Below, piece by piece: positions 48,388-59,319 of a stretch of 64,000 nt of DNA. Location of the stretch: positions 28,579,209-28,643,208 of the forward strand of contig NC_091172.1 of assembly GCF_040958095.1 (NCBI RefSeq), written 5' to 3'. How positions within the stretch are numbered: the stretch's first letter is position 1; each line of letters starts with the position of its first letter. The translations under genes and the position numbers were made by a program. The notes beneath the pieces were generated by a model. It did no database searches, was not told where the DNA came from, and was given only the letters and a program-made list of their open reading frames with translations. Origin of the DNA: Procambarus clarkii. Its lineage: Eukaryota > Arthropoda > Malacostraca > Decapoda > Cambaridae.

Positions 48388-50479
48388 GCCAGCACCAGGG
48401 TGTTGGTTGTCCCCAGCCACCACCAGGGTGTTGGTTGTCCCCAGCCAGCAACAGGGTGTTGGTTATCCCCAGCCAGCACCAGGGTGTTGGTTGTCTCCAG
48501 CCAGCACCAGCGTGATGGTTGTCCCCAGCCAGCACCAGGGTGTTGGTTGTCCCCAGCCAGCACGAGGGGTGTTGGTTATCCCCAGCCAGCACCAGGGTGT
48601 TGTCTCCAGCCAGCACCAGGGGTGTTGGTTGTCTCCAGCCAGCACCAGGGTGTTGGTTGTCCCCAGCCAGCACCAGGGTGTTGGTTGTCCCCAGCCAGCA
48701 CCAGGGTGATGGTTGTCCCCCAGCCAGCACCAGGGTGTTGGTTGTCCCCAGCCAGCACCAGGGTGTTGGTTGTCCCCAGCCAGCACCAGGGTGATGGTTG
48801 TCCCCCAGCCAGCACCAGGGTGTTGGTTGTCTCCAGCCAGCACCAGGGTGTTGGTTGTCCCCAGCCAGCACCAGGGTGTTGGTTGTCTCCAGCCAGCACC
48901 AGGGTGTTGGTTGTCCCCAGCCAGCACCAGGGTGTTGGTTGTCCCCAGCCAGCACCAGGGTGTTGGTTGTCCCCAGCCAGCACCAGGGTGTTGGTTGTCC
49001 CCAGCCAGCACCAGGGTGTTGGTTGTCCCCAGCCAGCACCAGGGTGATGGTTGTCCCCCAGCCAGCACCAGGGTGTTGGTTGTCTCCAGCCAGCACCAGG
49101 GTGTTGGTTGTCCCCAGCCAGCACCAGGGTGTTGGTTGTCTCCAGCCAGCACCAGGGTGTTGGTTGTCCCCAGCCAGCACCAAGGTGTTGGTTGTCCCCA
49201 GCCAGCACCAGGGTGTTGGTTGTCCCCAGCCAGCACCAGGGTGTTGGTTGTCTCCAGCCAGCACCAGGGTGTTGGTTGTCCCCAGCCAGCACCAGGGTGT
49301 TGGTTGTCTCCAGCCAGCACCAGGGTGTTGGTTGTCCCCAGCCAGCACCAGGGTGTTGGTTGTCCCCAGCCAGCACCAGGGTGTTGGTTGTCCCCAGCCA
49401 GCACCAGGGTGTTGGTTGTCCCCAGCCAGCACCAGGGTGTTGGTTGTCCCCAGCCAGCACCAGGGGTGTTGGTTGTCCCCAGCCAGCACCAGGGTGTTGG
49501 TTGTCCCCAGCCAGCACCAGGGTGTTGGTTGTCCCCAGCCAGCACCAGGGGTGTTGGTTGTCCCCAGCCAGCACCAGGGTGTTGGTTGTCCCCAGCCAGC
49601 ACCAGGGTGGTGGTTGTCCCCAGCCAGCACCAGGGTGTTGGTTGTCCCCAGCCAGCACCAGGGTGTTGGTTGTCCCCAGCCAGCACCAGGGTGTTGGTTG
49701 TCCCCAGCCAGCACCAGGGTGTTGGTTGTCTCCAGCCAGCACCAGGGGTGTTGGTTGTCCCCAGCCAGCACCAGGGTGGTGGTTGTCCCCAGCCAGCACC
49801 AGGGTGTTGGTTGTCTCCAGCCAGCACCAGGGGTGTTGGTTGTCCCCAGCCAGCACCAGGGTGTTGATTGTCCCCAGCCAGCACCAGGGGTGTTGGTTGT
49901 CCCCAGCCAGCACCAGGGTGGTGGTTGTCCCCAGCCAGCACCAGGGTGTTGGTTGTCTCCAGCCAGCACCAGGGTGGTGGTTGTCCCCAGCCAGCACCAG
50001 GGGTGTTGGTTGTCCCCAGCCAGCACCAGGGTGGTGGTTGTCCCCAGCCAGCACCAGGGTGTTGGTTGTCTCCAGCCAGCACCAGGGGTGTTGGTTGTCC
50101 CCAGCCAGCACCAGGGTGGTGGTTGTCCCCAGCCAGCACCAGGGGTGTTGGTTGTCCCCAGTCAGCACCAGGGTGGTGGTTGTCCCCAGCCAGCACCAGG
50201 GGTGTTGGTTGTCCCCAGCCAGCACCAGGGTGGTGGTTGTCCCCAGCCAGCACCAGGGTGTTGGTTGTCCCCAGCCAGCACCAGGGTGTTGGTTGTCCCC
50301 AGCCAGCACCAGGGTGTTGGTTGTCCCCAGCCAGCACCAGGGGTGGTGGTTGTCCCCAGCCAGCACCAGGGTGTTGGTTGTCCCCAGCCAGCACCAGGGT
50401 GTTGGTTGTCCCCAGCCAGCACCAGGGTGTTGGTTGTCCCCAGCCAGCACCAGGGTGTTGGTTGTCCCCAGCCAGCACT
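48388..50479. repeat. 2.1-kb minisatellite, 28-bp unit, about 74 copies
   Basis: The unit contains CCAGCCAGCACCAGGGTGTT followed by GGTTGTCC. Variants: GTCTCC for GTCCCC, AGGGGTG (29 bp), GGTGGTGG and GTGATGG. Variant units are ordered: GTGATGG units recur with the same neighbours at about 48707, 48792 and 49045, and from 49730 to 50240 a mixed GTCT / AGGGGTG / GGTGG pattern recurs, showing higher-order duplication. The unit has no stop in several frames, so there are open frames up to about 670 codons on both strands. These encode only the repeat and I reject them as genes. Confidence 0.97.
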
Positions 50480-50887
50480 AGTGCATGTCTAATACTTTAT
50501 TTATCGCATGTGTATAATATATTGAATAATCAAGTGCTAATATTGAATAATCCTTATTGTGCATTACATATAAAAATTGTAATCAAGACGAAAATTAACA
50601 AGTGGTAACGTTAACATGTTAAATATTTAACAAAAGTTAATGCATTTTTTTGCAATTAATCAGACAGAAAATACAAAAAACAAACCTAATAGTGATAATT
50701 TAAAAACAAACATTTTCAACAAGAGACGTACCGCCGCACCTGCGTATTTATACAATATAATACTAAAGTGTTTGGCACTAAAGTAGACTTAGTGGTTGTT
50801 CAGTGAGTCAATATCATGACCTTGAAAGCCCTCCAGAGGGTGAGTGACCATATTAACAACACACCCGGGGTAGGGGGAGGGGGGTGG
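50480..50887. other. Intergenic, AT-rich
   Basis: No feature recognised. Confidence 0.3.
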
Positions 50888-50997
50888 TAGAAATAGCCTA
50901 ATCTACTCTATTTGAGTAGCTTAGGCTGCTCATCTAATACATCTCAACCCTTTGAGGTGTATTTTTATGTCTCAATAAACATACTTGATCTTGAACA
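50888..50997 (+). mobile_element. LINE-E 3' end
   Basis: AGAAATAGCCTAATCTACTC, CCTTTGAGGTGTATTTTTAT and CTCAATAAACATACTTGATC, with AATAAA present. Confidence 0.75.
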
Positions 50998-51700
50998 ACA
51001 CACACGGCTATGTAGCCATTCTTGCTTACCGATTTTTTTTCATCATAATGACTTTTTTCCTTTAACCAGGTTGATACTTAACATAAGAGGGTTCAAAAAT
51101 ACGCAGCAATAATTAAGAATGATGTTAATCACACAAATAAATCACATTGATCTGTATGTCAATGAGTCATTTTGGGGAATGTGGTGAGATGAACAATTTC
51201 TAGTGGCCAGTTAAGTGGGTTAAGGCTATTTAAGGCTTTAAGCTATTTAATTAGAGGTCATTAATAACACAGAGGTAGAAATAATCATAGAGGTAGAAAT
51301 AACAAACTATGGGCTGGGAGAATGTCACGCATTTTCTAGAGAAAACCGACATTATGCTGTGAAATATTGTTTCAAAGGGTCGGAGTAGTCGCCAGGTATC
51401 ACCATATTGATAAACGACGACGTTATCTACCTCTACTATCCTAAGGTTTAGCCTTCTGTAAACAGCTTTGAGTACTCGTCTATACTTATACTTCCATAAC
51501 CTTGGAAATAGATTTGCCGTCACTGGCCTGCGAACTATACTACCGAATTGTTCCCTGGACCACGAAGTTACCGAGCCTGACGGAGTGTTTGATTTAGAGA
51601 AAACTAGACAGTGGACAAACGCCACTTAAAGTCAGTCATTAAATTCATAATCAAATATAAGTTTTCAATGCTCCTTGTATTACATTAATTGGATACATGC
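50998..51700. other. Intergenic, no gene recognised
   Basis: The 124-codon minus-strand open frame at 51251-51625 has no recognised domain. Confidence 0.35.
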
Positions 51701-51845
51701 GAAGTATATACAGTATTTATTATTGATCTGAATATACACATATTACATACAAGTATATACAGTATTTATTATTGATCTGAATATACACATATTACATACA
51801 AGTATATACAGTATTTATTATTGATCTGAATATACACATAAATCT
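51701..51845. repeat. Minisatellite, 49-bp unit, three copies
   Basis: AAGTATATACAGTATTTATT followed by ATTGATCTGAATATACACAT. The copies are almost identical. Confidence 0.95.
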
Positions 51846-51905
51846 GGCACGTTCACACTAATACTAAGATACGGGTGACGACTCCCAAAAGTCACGCATT
51901 AAACA

Positions 51906-53205
51906 CACACACACATAAAAGGCTCGAAGAACATCTGCAGAGAAAGATGTAACCCACCACCAGCATGGGTTCAGGGATGGTAAATTGTGCCTCACAGACT
52001 TAACAGAATTCTATGACCAGACGACAAAAATTAGGCAAGAAAGAGAAGGGTGGGCAGACCTCATTTTCTTGGACTGTCAGAAAGCCTTTGACACAGTACC
52101 CCATAAAAGGCTGTTACAAAAGTTGGATAAACAGGCAGGAGTAAGAGGTAAGGTGCTCCAGTGGATAACGGAGTCTCTAAGCAACAGGAAAAAGCAAGTA
52201 ACTGTGAGGGAAAAGACATCAGATTGGCGAGATATCACCAGCAGAGTCCCTTAGGGCTCTGTATTTAGACCCATCCTGTTTCTGATATATGTAAACGATC
52301 TTCAAGAGGGTATAGACTCATGCCTCTCAATGTTTGCTGATGAAGCAAAAATTATGAGAAGAATCAAGGCATATGAAGATAGACAGACTACAGGACGACC
52401 TGGACAAGCTGGAGGAATGGTCTAGAAAATGGCTGCTAAAGTTCAACCCTGAAATGTCAAAAATAATGAAATTAGGCGAAGGGAGCAGAAGGCTGACCAC
52501 AAGGTACCATCTGGGAGGTGAAATACTGCAAGAGTCAAATAGAAAGAAAGATCTTGGGGTTTTTATCACACCAAACCTGTCCCCAGAAGCCCACATCAAA
52601 AGGATATCATCAGCGGCATATGCAAGATTGTCCAATATAAGAACTGCCTTTAGAAACTTGTGTAAGGAATCGTTTAGGATCTTGTATATCATTTACGTCA
52701 GACCAATCTTTGAGTATGCAGCTCCAGCATGGAGTCTATACCTAGTTAAACACAAAACAGAGAAGATTCAGAGGTATGCCACCAGACTAGTCCCAGAACT
52801 GAGTGGTATGAGCTACGAAGAAAGGCTAAGGGAGCTATAAACCTCACGTCGTTGGAAAACAGAAGATTAAGGAGATACATGATAACCACCTTCAAAATTC
52901 TCAGGGGAAATGACAGGGTGGACAAAGACAAACTATTTAGTAAGGGTAGAACACGAACAAGAGGAAACAGGTGGAAACTTTGTACTTAAATGAGCCACAG
53001 AGACATTACAAATAATTTCTTCAGTTTTAGAGTAGTTAACAAATAGAATGCATTAGGCAGTGATGTGATGGAGGCAGACTCCTTACACAGTTTCAAATGT
53101 AGATTTGATAGAGCCCAGTAGGCTCCAGAATCTGAACGCCAGTTGACAGTTGAGAGGCGGGACCAAAGAGCCAAAGCTCAACCCCAGCAAGCACAACTAG
53201 GTGAG
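51906..53205 (+). mobile_element. LINE-A, longest copy: reverse transcriptase to 3' end
   Basis: CR1/L2-like non-LTR retrotransposon truncated at its 5' end next to a (CA)n tract. Order: GFRDGKLCLTDLTEFYDQ; RT block with LIFLDCQKAFDTVPHKRLL; a TAG where the family has VPQGS; PILFLIYVNDL; SMFADEAK at the catalytic position (FADD expected, so Asp to Glu); after a frame change EEWSRKWLLKFNPEMSK, DLGVFITPNLSPEAH, YVRPIFEYAAPAWS, SGMSYEERLREL; further breaks; then the standard tail and (CA)n. At least three ORF breaks, so dead. Confidence 0.88.
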
Positions 53206-53334
53206 TACACACACACACACACACACAGTTAAACAATGTTTAGTTGGTCAGGGCTACCCCAAGGCTACTTTCCATATTGTTTATCTACACATGTAAAGGT
53301 TATGAGCGACATCTTTTGATGTGGTAAATCCTGG

Positions 53335-53359
53335 TTAGGTTAGGTTAGGTTAGGTTAGG
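53335..53359 (+). repeat. Interstitial telomeric repeat (TTAGG)5
   Basis: Five perfect TTAGG units, the ancestral arthropod telomere motif, in AT-rich unique sequence about 130 bp beyond a LINE-A copy. Confidence 0.95.
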
Positions 53360-54254
53360 ATATGATGTGGTAAATACTGGTTGAATTTGTGAAGCTTGTT
53401 CTTGAGTAACTCAAACCTTGGCGAGGCTGAGGAAATTTGTAATTACAGAACCTTTAGTGATGTGTTCTGAAGCGGAATAGCTACACCACAATATCATAGA
53501 CGAGCTACAGAATGTTTTCATGTAATGATGCATCAAAGCATTCTAAGCGGTAAGGAATGCATACATAACTGTGTCCTTACCTCCTCCTCTCTCTCTCTTT
53601 CATGATGTATTCCCCAAGAAATCATGAAGTCGCTGAAATTTTGTCAGTGCTGTCTGCCTACATCAGTAATTTATAGATACGAAATTTGCGGTATGTATAC
53701 AAACGTTTGTTTGTGTAATTAGCAACACATATGCAATTGACACACATTGCAATCCCTGGAGAACAGCTGTATACTCATTCACAAGAGTACATGCGTAATA
53801 AACATGGTCCCTTGAGAACAGGGAGCTGTTCTCCCTACAGGAGCAGCTGCACAGCTGTTGCCTGTTCACAGACAACAGCTGTACACCCACGCACACACGT
53901 GTAGTGTCTCCACAGTATAGCCAACAATGGCAGGGCCCATGAATATATCTTTCACAACTTTGTCTGTGATTTTAGTTTTAATCGCTCAGGAGTATAAGGA
54001 AACACACAATGCACTTCTGATAACATATCAATTACCCTGAGAGTGCACATGATGCACCTGACACCCACATGGAGACAATAACCCCTGCAATAGCAATCAC
54101 AATAATAATCAAACATCTCCCAACATATCCACATTATAGTGCTTTGTGAACATCAACACGGTGGGTATTATACATGTAATAATCAATACCGTTCATGACA
54201 GCCTTTCCATCCACTAGGCTGACCTCTCACATCAATTATTGTCAAAATTATTAA
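53360..54254. other. Intergenic, no gene recognised
   Basis: Short unsupported open frames. GAGAACAGCTGTA/GAACAGGGAGCTG-like words recur near 53755-53890. Confidence 0.35.
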
Positions 54255-54260
54255 TTTAAT
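54255..54260 (-). terminator. Possible poly(A) signal of guanine deaminase
   Basis: ATTAAA on the minus strand, about 110 bases after the stop codon. It is a common variant signal; no downstream element was checked. Confidence 0.4.
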
Positions 54261-54262
54261 AT

Positions 54263-54371
54263 ATGGCTGTGGTCTGGTTAGTGGGTCGTGCTGTGGTCTG
54301 GTCAGTGGGTCGTGCTGTGGTCTGGTCAGTGGGTCCTTTGCGGCCTGATCAGCGGGTCCTTTGCGGCCTGA
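54263..54371. repeat. Short tandem in the guanine deaminase 3' UTR
   Basis: TGTGGTCTGGTCAGTGGGTC (24-bp unit) three times, then TTTGCGGCCTGATCAGCGGG twice. It begins at the stop codon. Confidence 0.85.
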
Positions 54372-54488
54372 TCAGAGGGTTCTGGCTGCGGTGTGGTCAA
54401 CAACACAGGAACCAGCCACAAACACCTGCACAATGTTTCGGTCATCACCATTGTAGAGAAACCTCTGTACCTTGTCCTCTGCAGTATC
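54372..54488 (-). CDS. gda: Guanine deaminase terminal exon
   Basis: Acceptor CTGTGTTTCCCAG, then DTAEDKVQRFLYNGDDRNIV and QVFVAGSCVVDHTAARTL, with stop TGA at 54374-54372. Matches the conserved family C-terminus (FLYLGDDRNI). Confidence 0.92.
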   Translation of the reverse strand, partial: DTAEDKVQRFLYNGDDRNIVQVFVAGSCVVDHTAARTL

Positions 54489-57400
54489 CTGGGAAACACA
54501 GGGAGGAGGATATTCAGGAGACTAATCATAGCATTCAGTACTTCACTTTAGCGGACACCTTAGCCCACACTTACGCCGATTCGGGAAGGAAGAAATTTCC
54601 CAACACTAAAAAAAAAAAATTGCACTTCTTAAACCAAATCTCATATTTCTCATTTATATCACACAAAATTACACGGTGTTTATTTCCATTAGAAAACAAG
54701 TTGGGAAAGTATCATTCCTCACATTACTGAAGGTATCCAGAGGTGTCCGCGGGGCGTCAACATCAACCAACAAGGCATCGAAGTCTTTACCAACTTCAAA
54801 ATTTCCGATTCGGTTTTCCATATTTATCACTGTCGCAGGCGCGTGTAGAGTGTAGAACGGTTATACAAAGAGTTTTGATTATAGAGAAGAATAACAGCAG
54901 TTTAGGATTAATATGGTGAACAAATATGTAACAAGATGTTATATAATAAATAGTATGGTACGGCAGTTACAAGTGAATCATGGGTGCACGGGAGGCATCG
55001 TGGAGCGTCATTTGTTGTGTTGATCTGTGCTGGAACAAGATGAGTGCCGATGGCATCTCTGGATGCTGGGCTGGGTTGAGCGCATGTTATGTGGTATGTT
55101 GTGAGTTTACACAACAGAAGAGGGGTGACGCCACCTCATCGGTGTGGCAGGTCGGTAGACAACATTACCCCGTCATGATATCAGTTTATCGTAAAACTAA
55201 TATCGAGGTTTTAGTGACCTACCTAATTGACTACTTTGTCAATCACCACAATACTATGTAGGAATACCCACATATGGGAATTATCCTATCAGCAGATTTC
55301 TAAACGGTCTTACCGTTAGGCTTATGCTACAAGTCTCTTTAGGAATTTACACAACTGGCTGAAGTAAACCAGATCCAATCTATTTATTAATAGATTAATA
55401 ATTGTCACATAATTCCCCAGCACAGCAGAGGAAACTGCCTCTTCCATTCGTTATTCACCACTCTACATACCTCGTAATACGACCGGTATGGAGTTCAACC
55501 CAGTTGTGGACTGATATCTGAACACCATCACCAATATATCTTCCACCCAGCCCAAGAGCCCCAGGCGGGTGTTCGGTCTCCAGACTGGCCCGGTTCCTCG
55601 TTACATCTGAACTACCTGTTATGCCCCCTGGTTCCTATAGTTCCAAGCTTCGGTGTCAAAGGATGTGACGTTACCATCAGGGGTATAAATACCTATGACC
55701 TCGGTCCATTCATCAGTCTCTATCAGGTGCTCAGGGAATCGACATTACGACGCTTGCCTCCAGTAGCTTCGCTTCGTGTACCATAATTAAAGCATAATTA
55801 GAATCCGTGTACAGATTGTAATTATGTGTAAATACTTTCAGTGTTGCCCTTATTTTTGTGCTAACGTAAGTTTGTACATGTGTTTGTGTTATTATTACTG
55901 CTATTGTGTGTTAGCCAAGTTTTTTTAAATCAGGGCTTTCGTGTATTTTTCTTATGTTATTTCTTCATTTTAATATTAGAGTAAATAGTCATAATTTTTT
56001 TGTTTGAGTATTCCTTCATTCCTATGCAATTTTCACACTGCAAAGACCAATGCGTTTTTATTTATTTATTTAAAGAGAAGTGTGTGTGTGTGCCTTATTC
56101 CATCTGCCTGGTATAGCCGCAGTCCCGTTATCACATCACAATAATAGATTCATAGATTAATTAATCTACAAAGAAAATGTAAACTTTGTAAGCAAAACTA
56201 TTCACATACAGGCTGCACGATATTCAACAAAACAAACCTAACCGAGGTGCTGCTGCTTGAAGAGTAACAATCCAAGTAACCCTTCATACTAATCCAACCT
56301 GGCCTCTCAACTAACGTACAAAACAAAGAGGAACTATAAAAAGTAGCGGCACACAAATAACCGTTTTCTATGCATAGTTAGATGCGTTTTAATATCCCGT
56401 ATTTTGCATATTGATGCAAATCAAGGGAAAGGTTTAAATTAACATTGATAGTACTCACAGGAGCTGAGAGAGGGGGGTTTTAGGGCAAATATGTAAGAAT
56501 GATCCTTCTCCTCCTTCTTTCAGGGCGGACGATGGCTGACTGACTAACTGACTCTTCTCCAAACCTTCGACAAGGAAAAACAACAGAACGCGCCTGCCAC
56601 CTAGTAGCAACTTTCGGAACTTCGCTAATCAGTGCACCATGCAATTGCAGCAACCAATTACTATCAGCGATATAATCAACTAGTGTTTACAGCAAGGGGG
56701 AGCATTGTTATAAGTATATACAAACACTGGCATGCTGTTGTAAAACGGCAATTATAATGGCTATGATAATTATTAAACAATTTATATGAATAATATGAAA
56801 ATAATATAATTCAATAACGTTACATTCAATAACGTCAATAATGATTAAATAATTACATAATAAAAATGATGATAATAAAATTATATAACTACAATAATGA
56901 TAATATTAATAATATAACTTTTAATATTAACGTATATAATAATTGGGTTCAAAATAAAATTTAATTTAAAATTTTCTAGTGGTCTGCATTTCATCTTCTA
57001 CTGAAACAATGTTGATAGCTACACTACACTACACACAGAAATCACAATAGCGTGATGCATCAAATGAACAAATCCACAAGGGCCGTGACGAGGATTCAAA
57101 CCTACGTCCGAGAGCATCCAAGACTTTTCTTATACCATGTTGTATCTCAGTCGATTAAGGCAGCGTCTGGGATGCTCTCGGACGTAGGTTCGAATTCTCG
57201 TCACGGCACTTGTGGATTTGTTCAAATGTTGATAGCTCTTACGTGTGGATGGAGAACAGCTGCACTTACGCTCAGCGCCTCCGAGGGTGGCGAGACGGAA
57301 AGCCTCTTGTATTGAAAGAAACTGGTAGCCAGGCTTGAGTATGGCCAGGGTTTTGGATACTTGAAGCGCTTGCCGAATGGCATCCAGTATTGACGGACAG

Positions 57401-58550
57401 TAGCCGGCCGAACAGTCTGTGGAATTATTATAAATATTAGAAATAAAGAACAGGATTTGGTCCCTCACAAGGATCAATTTGCAGGAAGCCTAGGACCAAG
57501 ATTCGTCATGCATTTACACAACTACTTACAAAATCTATACAGCTTTCAAACCCCAAAGTGGACTTTGCAATAAGAAGAACTTTTAGGTTAAGAACTTTCG
57601 AAACTCGTAAGCGGTTTAATAAATGTAAACAAAGCCTCTATGACTGATTAAAGATGTACAAGTTTTCGTAAGTGGTTGTGTAAATGAGTAATGAATCCTG
57701 GCCTAGATTTGTGAATGGCACAAGGGTCCTAGGCTTGCCGATATCTGAAAACATTAGCACCAGGTGGGATCCCATCTGGCTAGTGACACCTTAGTGTACA
57801 AGACCACATCACTACGAAACATTCACACTATGACATTTCGGAAAGATCAACCCGTCCTAAACGACGCAATGGCCTTGATCCTAAGACTACTCGATCGTTG
57901 ACTGCCTGACAATAAATTAAAACCCACCTGGAAGAGGCACTATGAGGCATGCAATTTTCAACTCGTGTAAAAATGAAACTTTTAGCACAAAATTTGTCAA
58001 GTAGGATATTCCTCTTTGATTCACTACCATCTAAGACGCAAGAATTCACCTGTCCCAAGTCCAACTTTGATTCCTCGGTCCAAAAACCGCCTGACGTCAC
58101 AAAGGCCGGAGCGCAGGGAGAGATTGGAGTTCGGACAGTGAGCAACGCCGGCTTGGGCCCTCGCTAGCTGCTCCAGCTCCTCCTCCTTCAGCCAGACGCA
58201 GTGAGCCATCAAAGTCTTAATAAAAGATTGCCATTATTAAATTATTACTAATAACAATTATCGTGCTCATTTTAATTAAGATGGATATTACACGTAACAT
58301 TTTCAGGACTCATTATTATCTCATTATTTCTTACCTTATTCCCCAAAAGTCCAACTTTTTTGAAGTCATTGAGGATGTCCATTGTGCTATGAAATCCATG
58401 TTCCACATTGGGGGGTCTATTATTGATCTCGGCCAAGTGGGACTGGACATGAAGGTTGTACTTGCCCGCCAGCTTGCCTAGACCTTCCAGCTGCTCCCTT
58501 GGGCAGCCAGGACCAAACCTGGGAGTGAGGATGGCTTCCACGATAGGCGA
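54372..58550 (-). CDS. gda: Guanine deaminase, C-terminal 250 aa (five exons; 5' part not found)
   Basis: Guanine deaminase converts guanine to xanthine in cytosolic purine breakdown. Exons on the minus strand: 58550-58335, 58215-58050, 57416-57270, 54829-54723, 54488-54372; phases fit throughout (0, 1, 1, 0). Visible family blocks in order: TPRFGPGCP (substrate Arg), HVQSHLAE (zinc His), TLMAHCVWL (zinc His), AHCPNSNLSL, KVGLGTD (zinc Asp, the codon split across exons), SILDAIRQALQVSK, FRLATLGGAE, NRIGNFEVGKDFDALLVDVD, FLYNGDDRNIVQVFVAG. Family proteins have about 450 residues; the N-terminal half with the HxH zinc pair should lie upstream of 58550. I could not see it between 58.6 and 64 kb, where a BEL/Pao element sits, so it is probably beyond the window. 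No breaks in what is visible. Confidence 0.93.
54723..54829 (-). CDS. gda: Guanine deaminase exon (C-terminal beta-sandwich part)
   Basis: Acceptor CGCCTGCGACAG; encodes INMENRIGNFEVGKDFDALL and VDVDAPRTPLDTFSN; donor AAT|GTGAGG. Confidence 0.92.
55684..55717 (+). promoter_or_regulatory. TATA plus initiator pair
   Basis: TATAAAT at 55684, and TCAGT at 55713-55717 with its A 31 bases after the first T of the TATA box: the spacing of arthropod TATA/Inr promoters. The region 55560-55760 is GC-richer. It could drive a transcript antisense to guanine deaminase or belong to a solo LTR; no coding sequence follows. Confidence 0.4.
57060..57225. repeat. Inverted pair of SINE-B copies
   Basis: 57060-57125 on the minus strand and about 57140-57225 on the plus strand are near-perfect reverse complements (GAACAAATCCACAAG ... 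GGACGTAGGTTCGAA). They form a hairpin of about 65-bp arms 40 bases downstream of a guanine deaminase splice donor. Confidence 0.85.
57270..57416 (-). CDS. gda: Guanine deaminase exon with SILDAIRQ block
   Basis: Acceptor TAATAATTCCACAG. Completes the zinc-ligand Asp codon, then CSAGYCPSILDAIRQALQVS, PGYQFLSIQEAFRLATLGGA, donor GAGC|GTAAGT. Confidence 0.93.
57489..57705. mobile_element. MITE 1, copy b (diverged)
   Basis: Inverted ends CCTAGGACCAAGATTCGTCA and (reverse complement) CTAGGCCAGGATTCATTACT, with inner blocks TACACAACTACTTAC and TGTAAACAAAGCC resembling copy a. It lies in a guanine deaminase intron, 73 bp from the exon. Confidence 0.65.
57706..58049. other. Guanine deaminase intron remainder
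   Basis: No feature recognised. Confidence 0.5.
58050..58215 (-). CDS. gda: Guanine deaminase exon with HCPNSN block
   Basis: Acceptor TTTTATTAAG. Encodes TLMAHCVWLKEEELEQLARA, GVAHCPNSNLSLRSG and RRFLDRGIKVGLGT; donor ACAG|GTGAAT splits the Asp codon after its first base. Confidence 0.93.
58335..58550 (-). CDS. gda: Guanine deaminase exon with TPRF and QSHLAE blocks
   Basis: Acceptor TTTTTTGTCACCCAG. Encodes SPIVEAILTPRFGPGCPREQ, KYNLHVQSHLAEINN and DFKKVGLLGNK; donor AAG|GTAAGA. First visible exon of the gene. Confidence 0.93.
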
Positions 58551-58920
58551 CTGGGTGACAAAAAACAAAATTTTAAGATTAGCGTTTGTTAAAATTGGAC
58601 AAGTCCATTCCGCATGATTAGGAAAAACTAGCTGGGCCTGTTAACTACCTCATGATAAGTATATGTAATGCACAAGAGAAAAAAGTTGGAGCACATTAAT
58701 AAATTTATAATTTTTTCTCTTAAAGCAGAATTACACTTATCCCAAGATACTGTAAATACTGATAACTCTATTGATTCTGATGAGGTTTAAAATGACCCAT
58801 TAGCACAAGTCTATAGTGATCATATTAACCTTACTTATTTAGTGATTGCAAGATCAAGCTTGATACCCAGCAGATGTGCCAAGTTTTCCTCTTATAATAT
58901 TCACGAATAAGTTAGGCAAG
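58551..58920. other. Upstream guanine deaminase intron, AT-rich
   Basis: I looked for N-terminal guanine deaminase motifs (HxH, GTTT) on the minus strand and did not see them. Confidence 0.4.
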
Positions 58921-58972
58921 CACCAGCAGCTGTAACATGTACTCTAAAGGTACATTGTTACAGCTGCTGGTG
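58921..58972. repeat. Hairpin CACCAGCAGCTGTAACA
   Basis: Inverted arms of 17 bp (perfect) extending through GTAC with one bulge; loop TCTAAAG. Confidence 0.8.
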
Positions 58973-59319
58973 TACACTAGATAACTATATAGTTGATAGT
59001 GCTACGACCTCACACGCAGGGGGTTCGAGACCCATACAGTCCAGGCCTATCCAAGCCCATACAGTCCATAAAGCCTATCTCCTTTAAAGCCGCTCATCAA
59101 GGCTGTGAAAAATATCGTTGTGTCATTGTTGTGTCAAACTTTAAAAAAATTCATATCCACGCCTGCCTCAGGGAACGCTCGATTGAATCCCGCTTGCCTG
59201 TAAAACAAAGCAGTGTGGATTGCAGCAGACATTGTGAACGCTGGGTACAACTGCATTTGTGCAGCTACCCTAGATTATATGAAGTGGAGTACAGTGTGTC
59301 AAAAAAGCCAACTAGGTGA
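58973..59319. other. Intergenic or intronic, no gene recognised
   Basis: CCATACAGTCCA occurs twice near 59030-59070. The open frame here is unsupported. Confidence 0.35.

Larger units (their letters stand above)
54830..57269. other. Guanine deaminase intron (2.4 kb)
   Basis: Mostly AT-rich. It holds a candidate + strand core promoter (55684-55717) and the inverted SINE-B pair (57060-57225). No further exon was seen. Confidence 0.6.

Noticed and set aside
48388-50479. CRISPR-like array (28-bp repeats)
   Set aside because: The units are contiguous, without unique spacers, in a eukaryotic genome; it is a minisatellite.
48362-50608. Very long open frames (up to about 670 codons) on both strands
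   Set aside because: They only translate the 28-bp minisatellite. The unit lacks stops in several frames, so openness is not evidence of coding.
55618-56138. Solo LTR beginning TGTTATG
   Set aside because: The possible end does not match the start as an inverted dinucleotide pair with clear flanking duplication; kept only as a promoter candidate.
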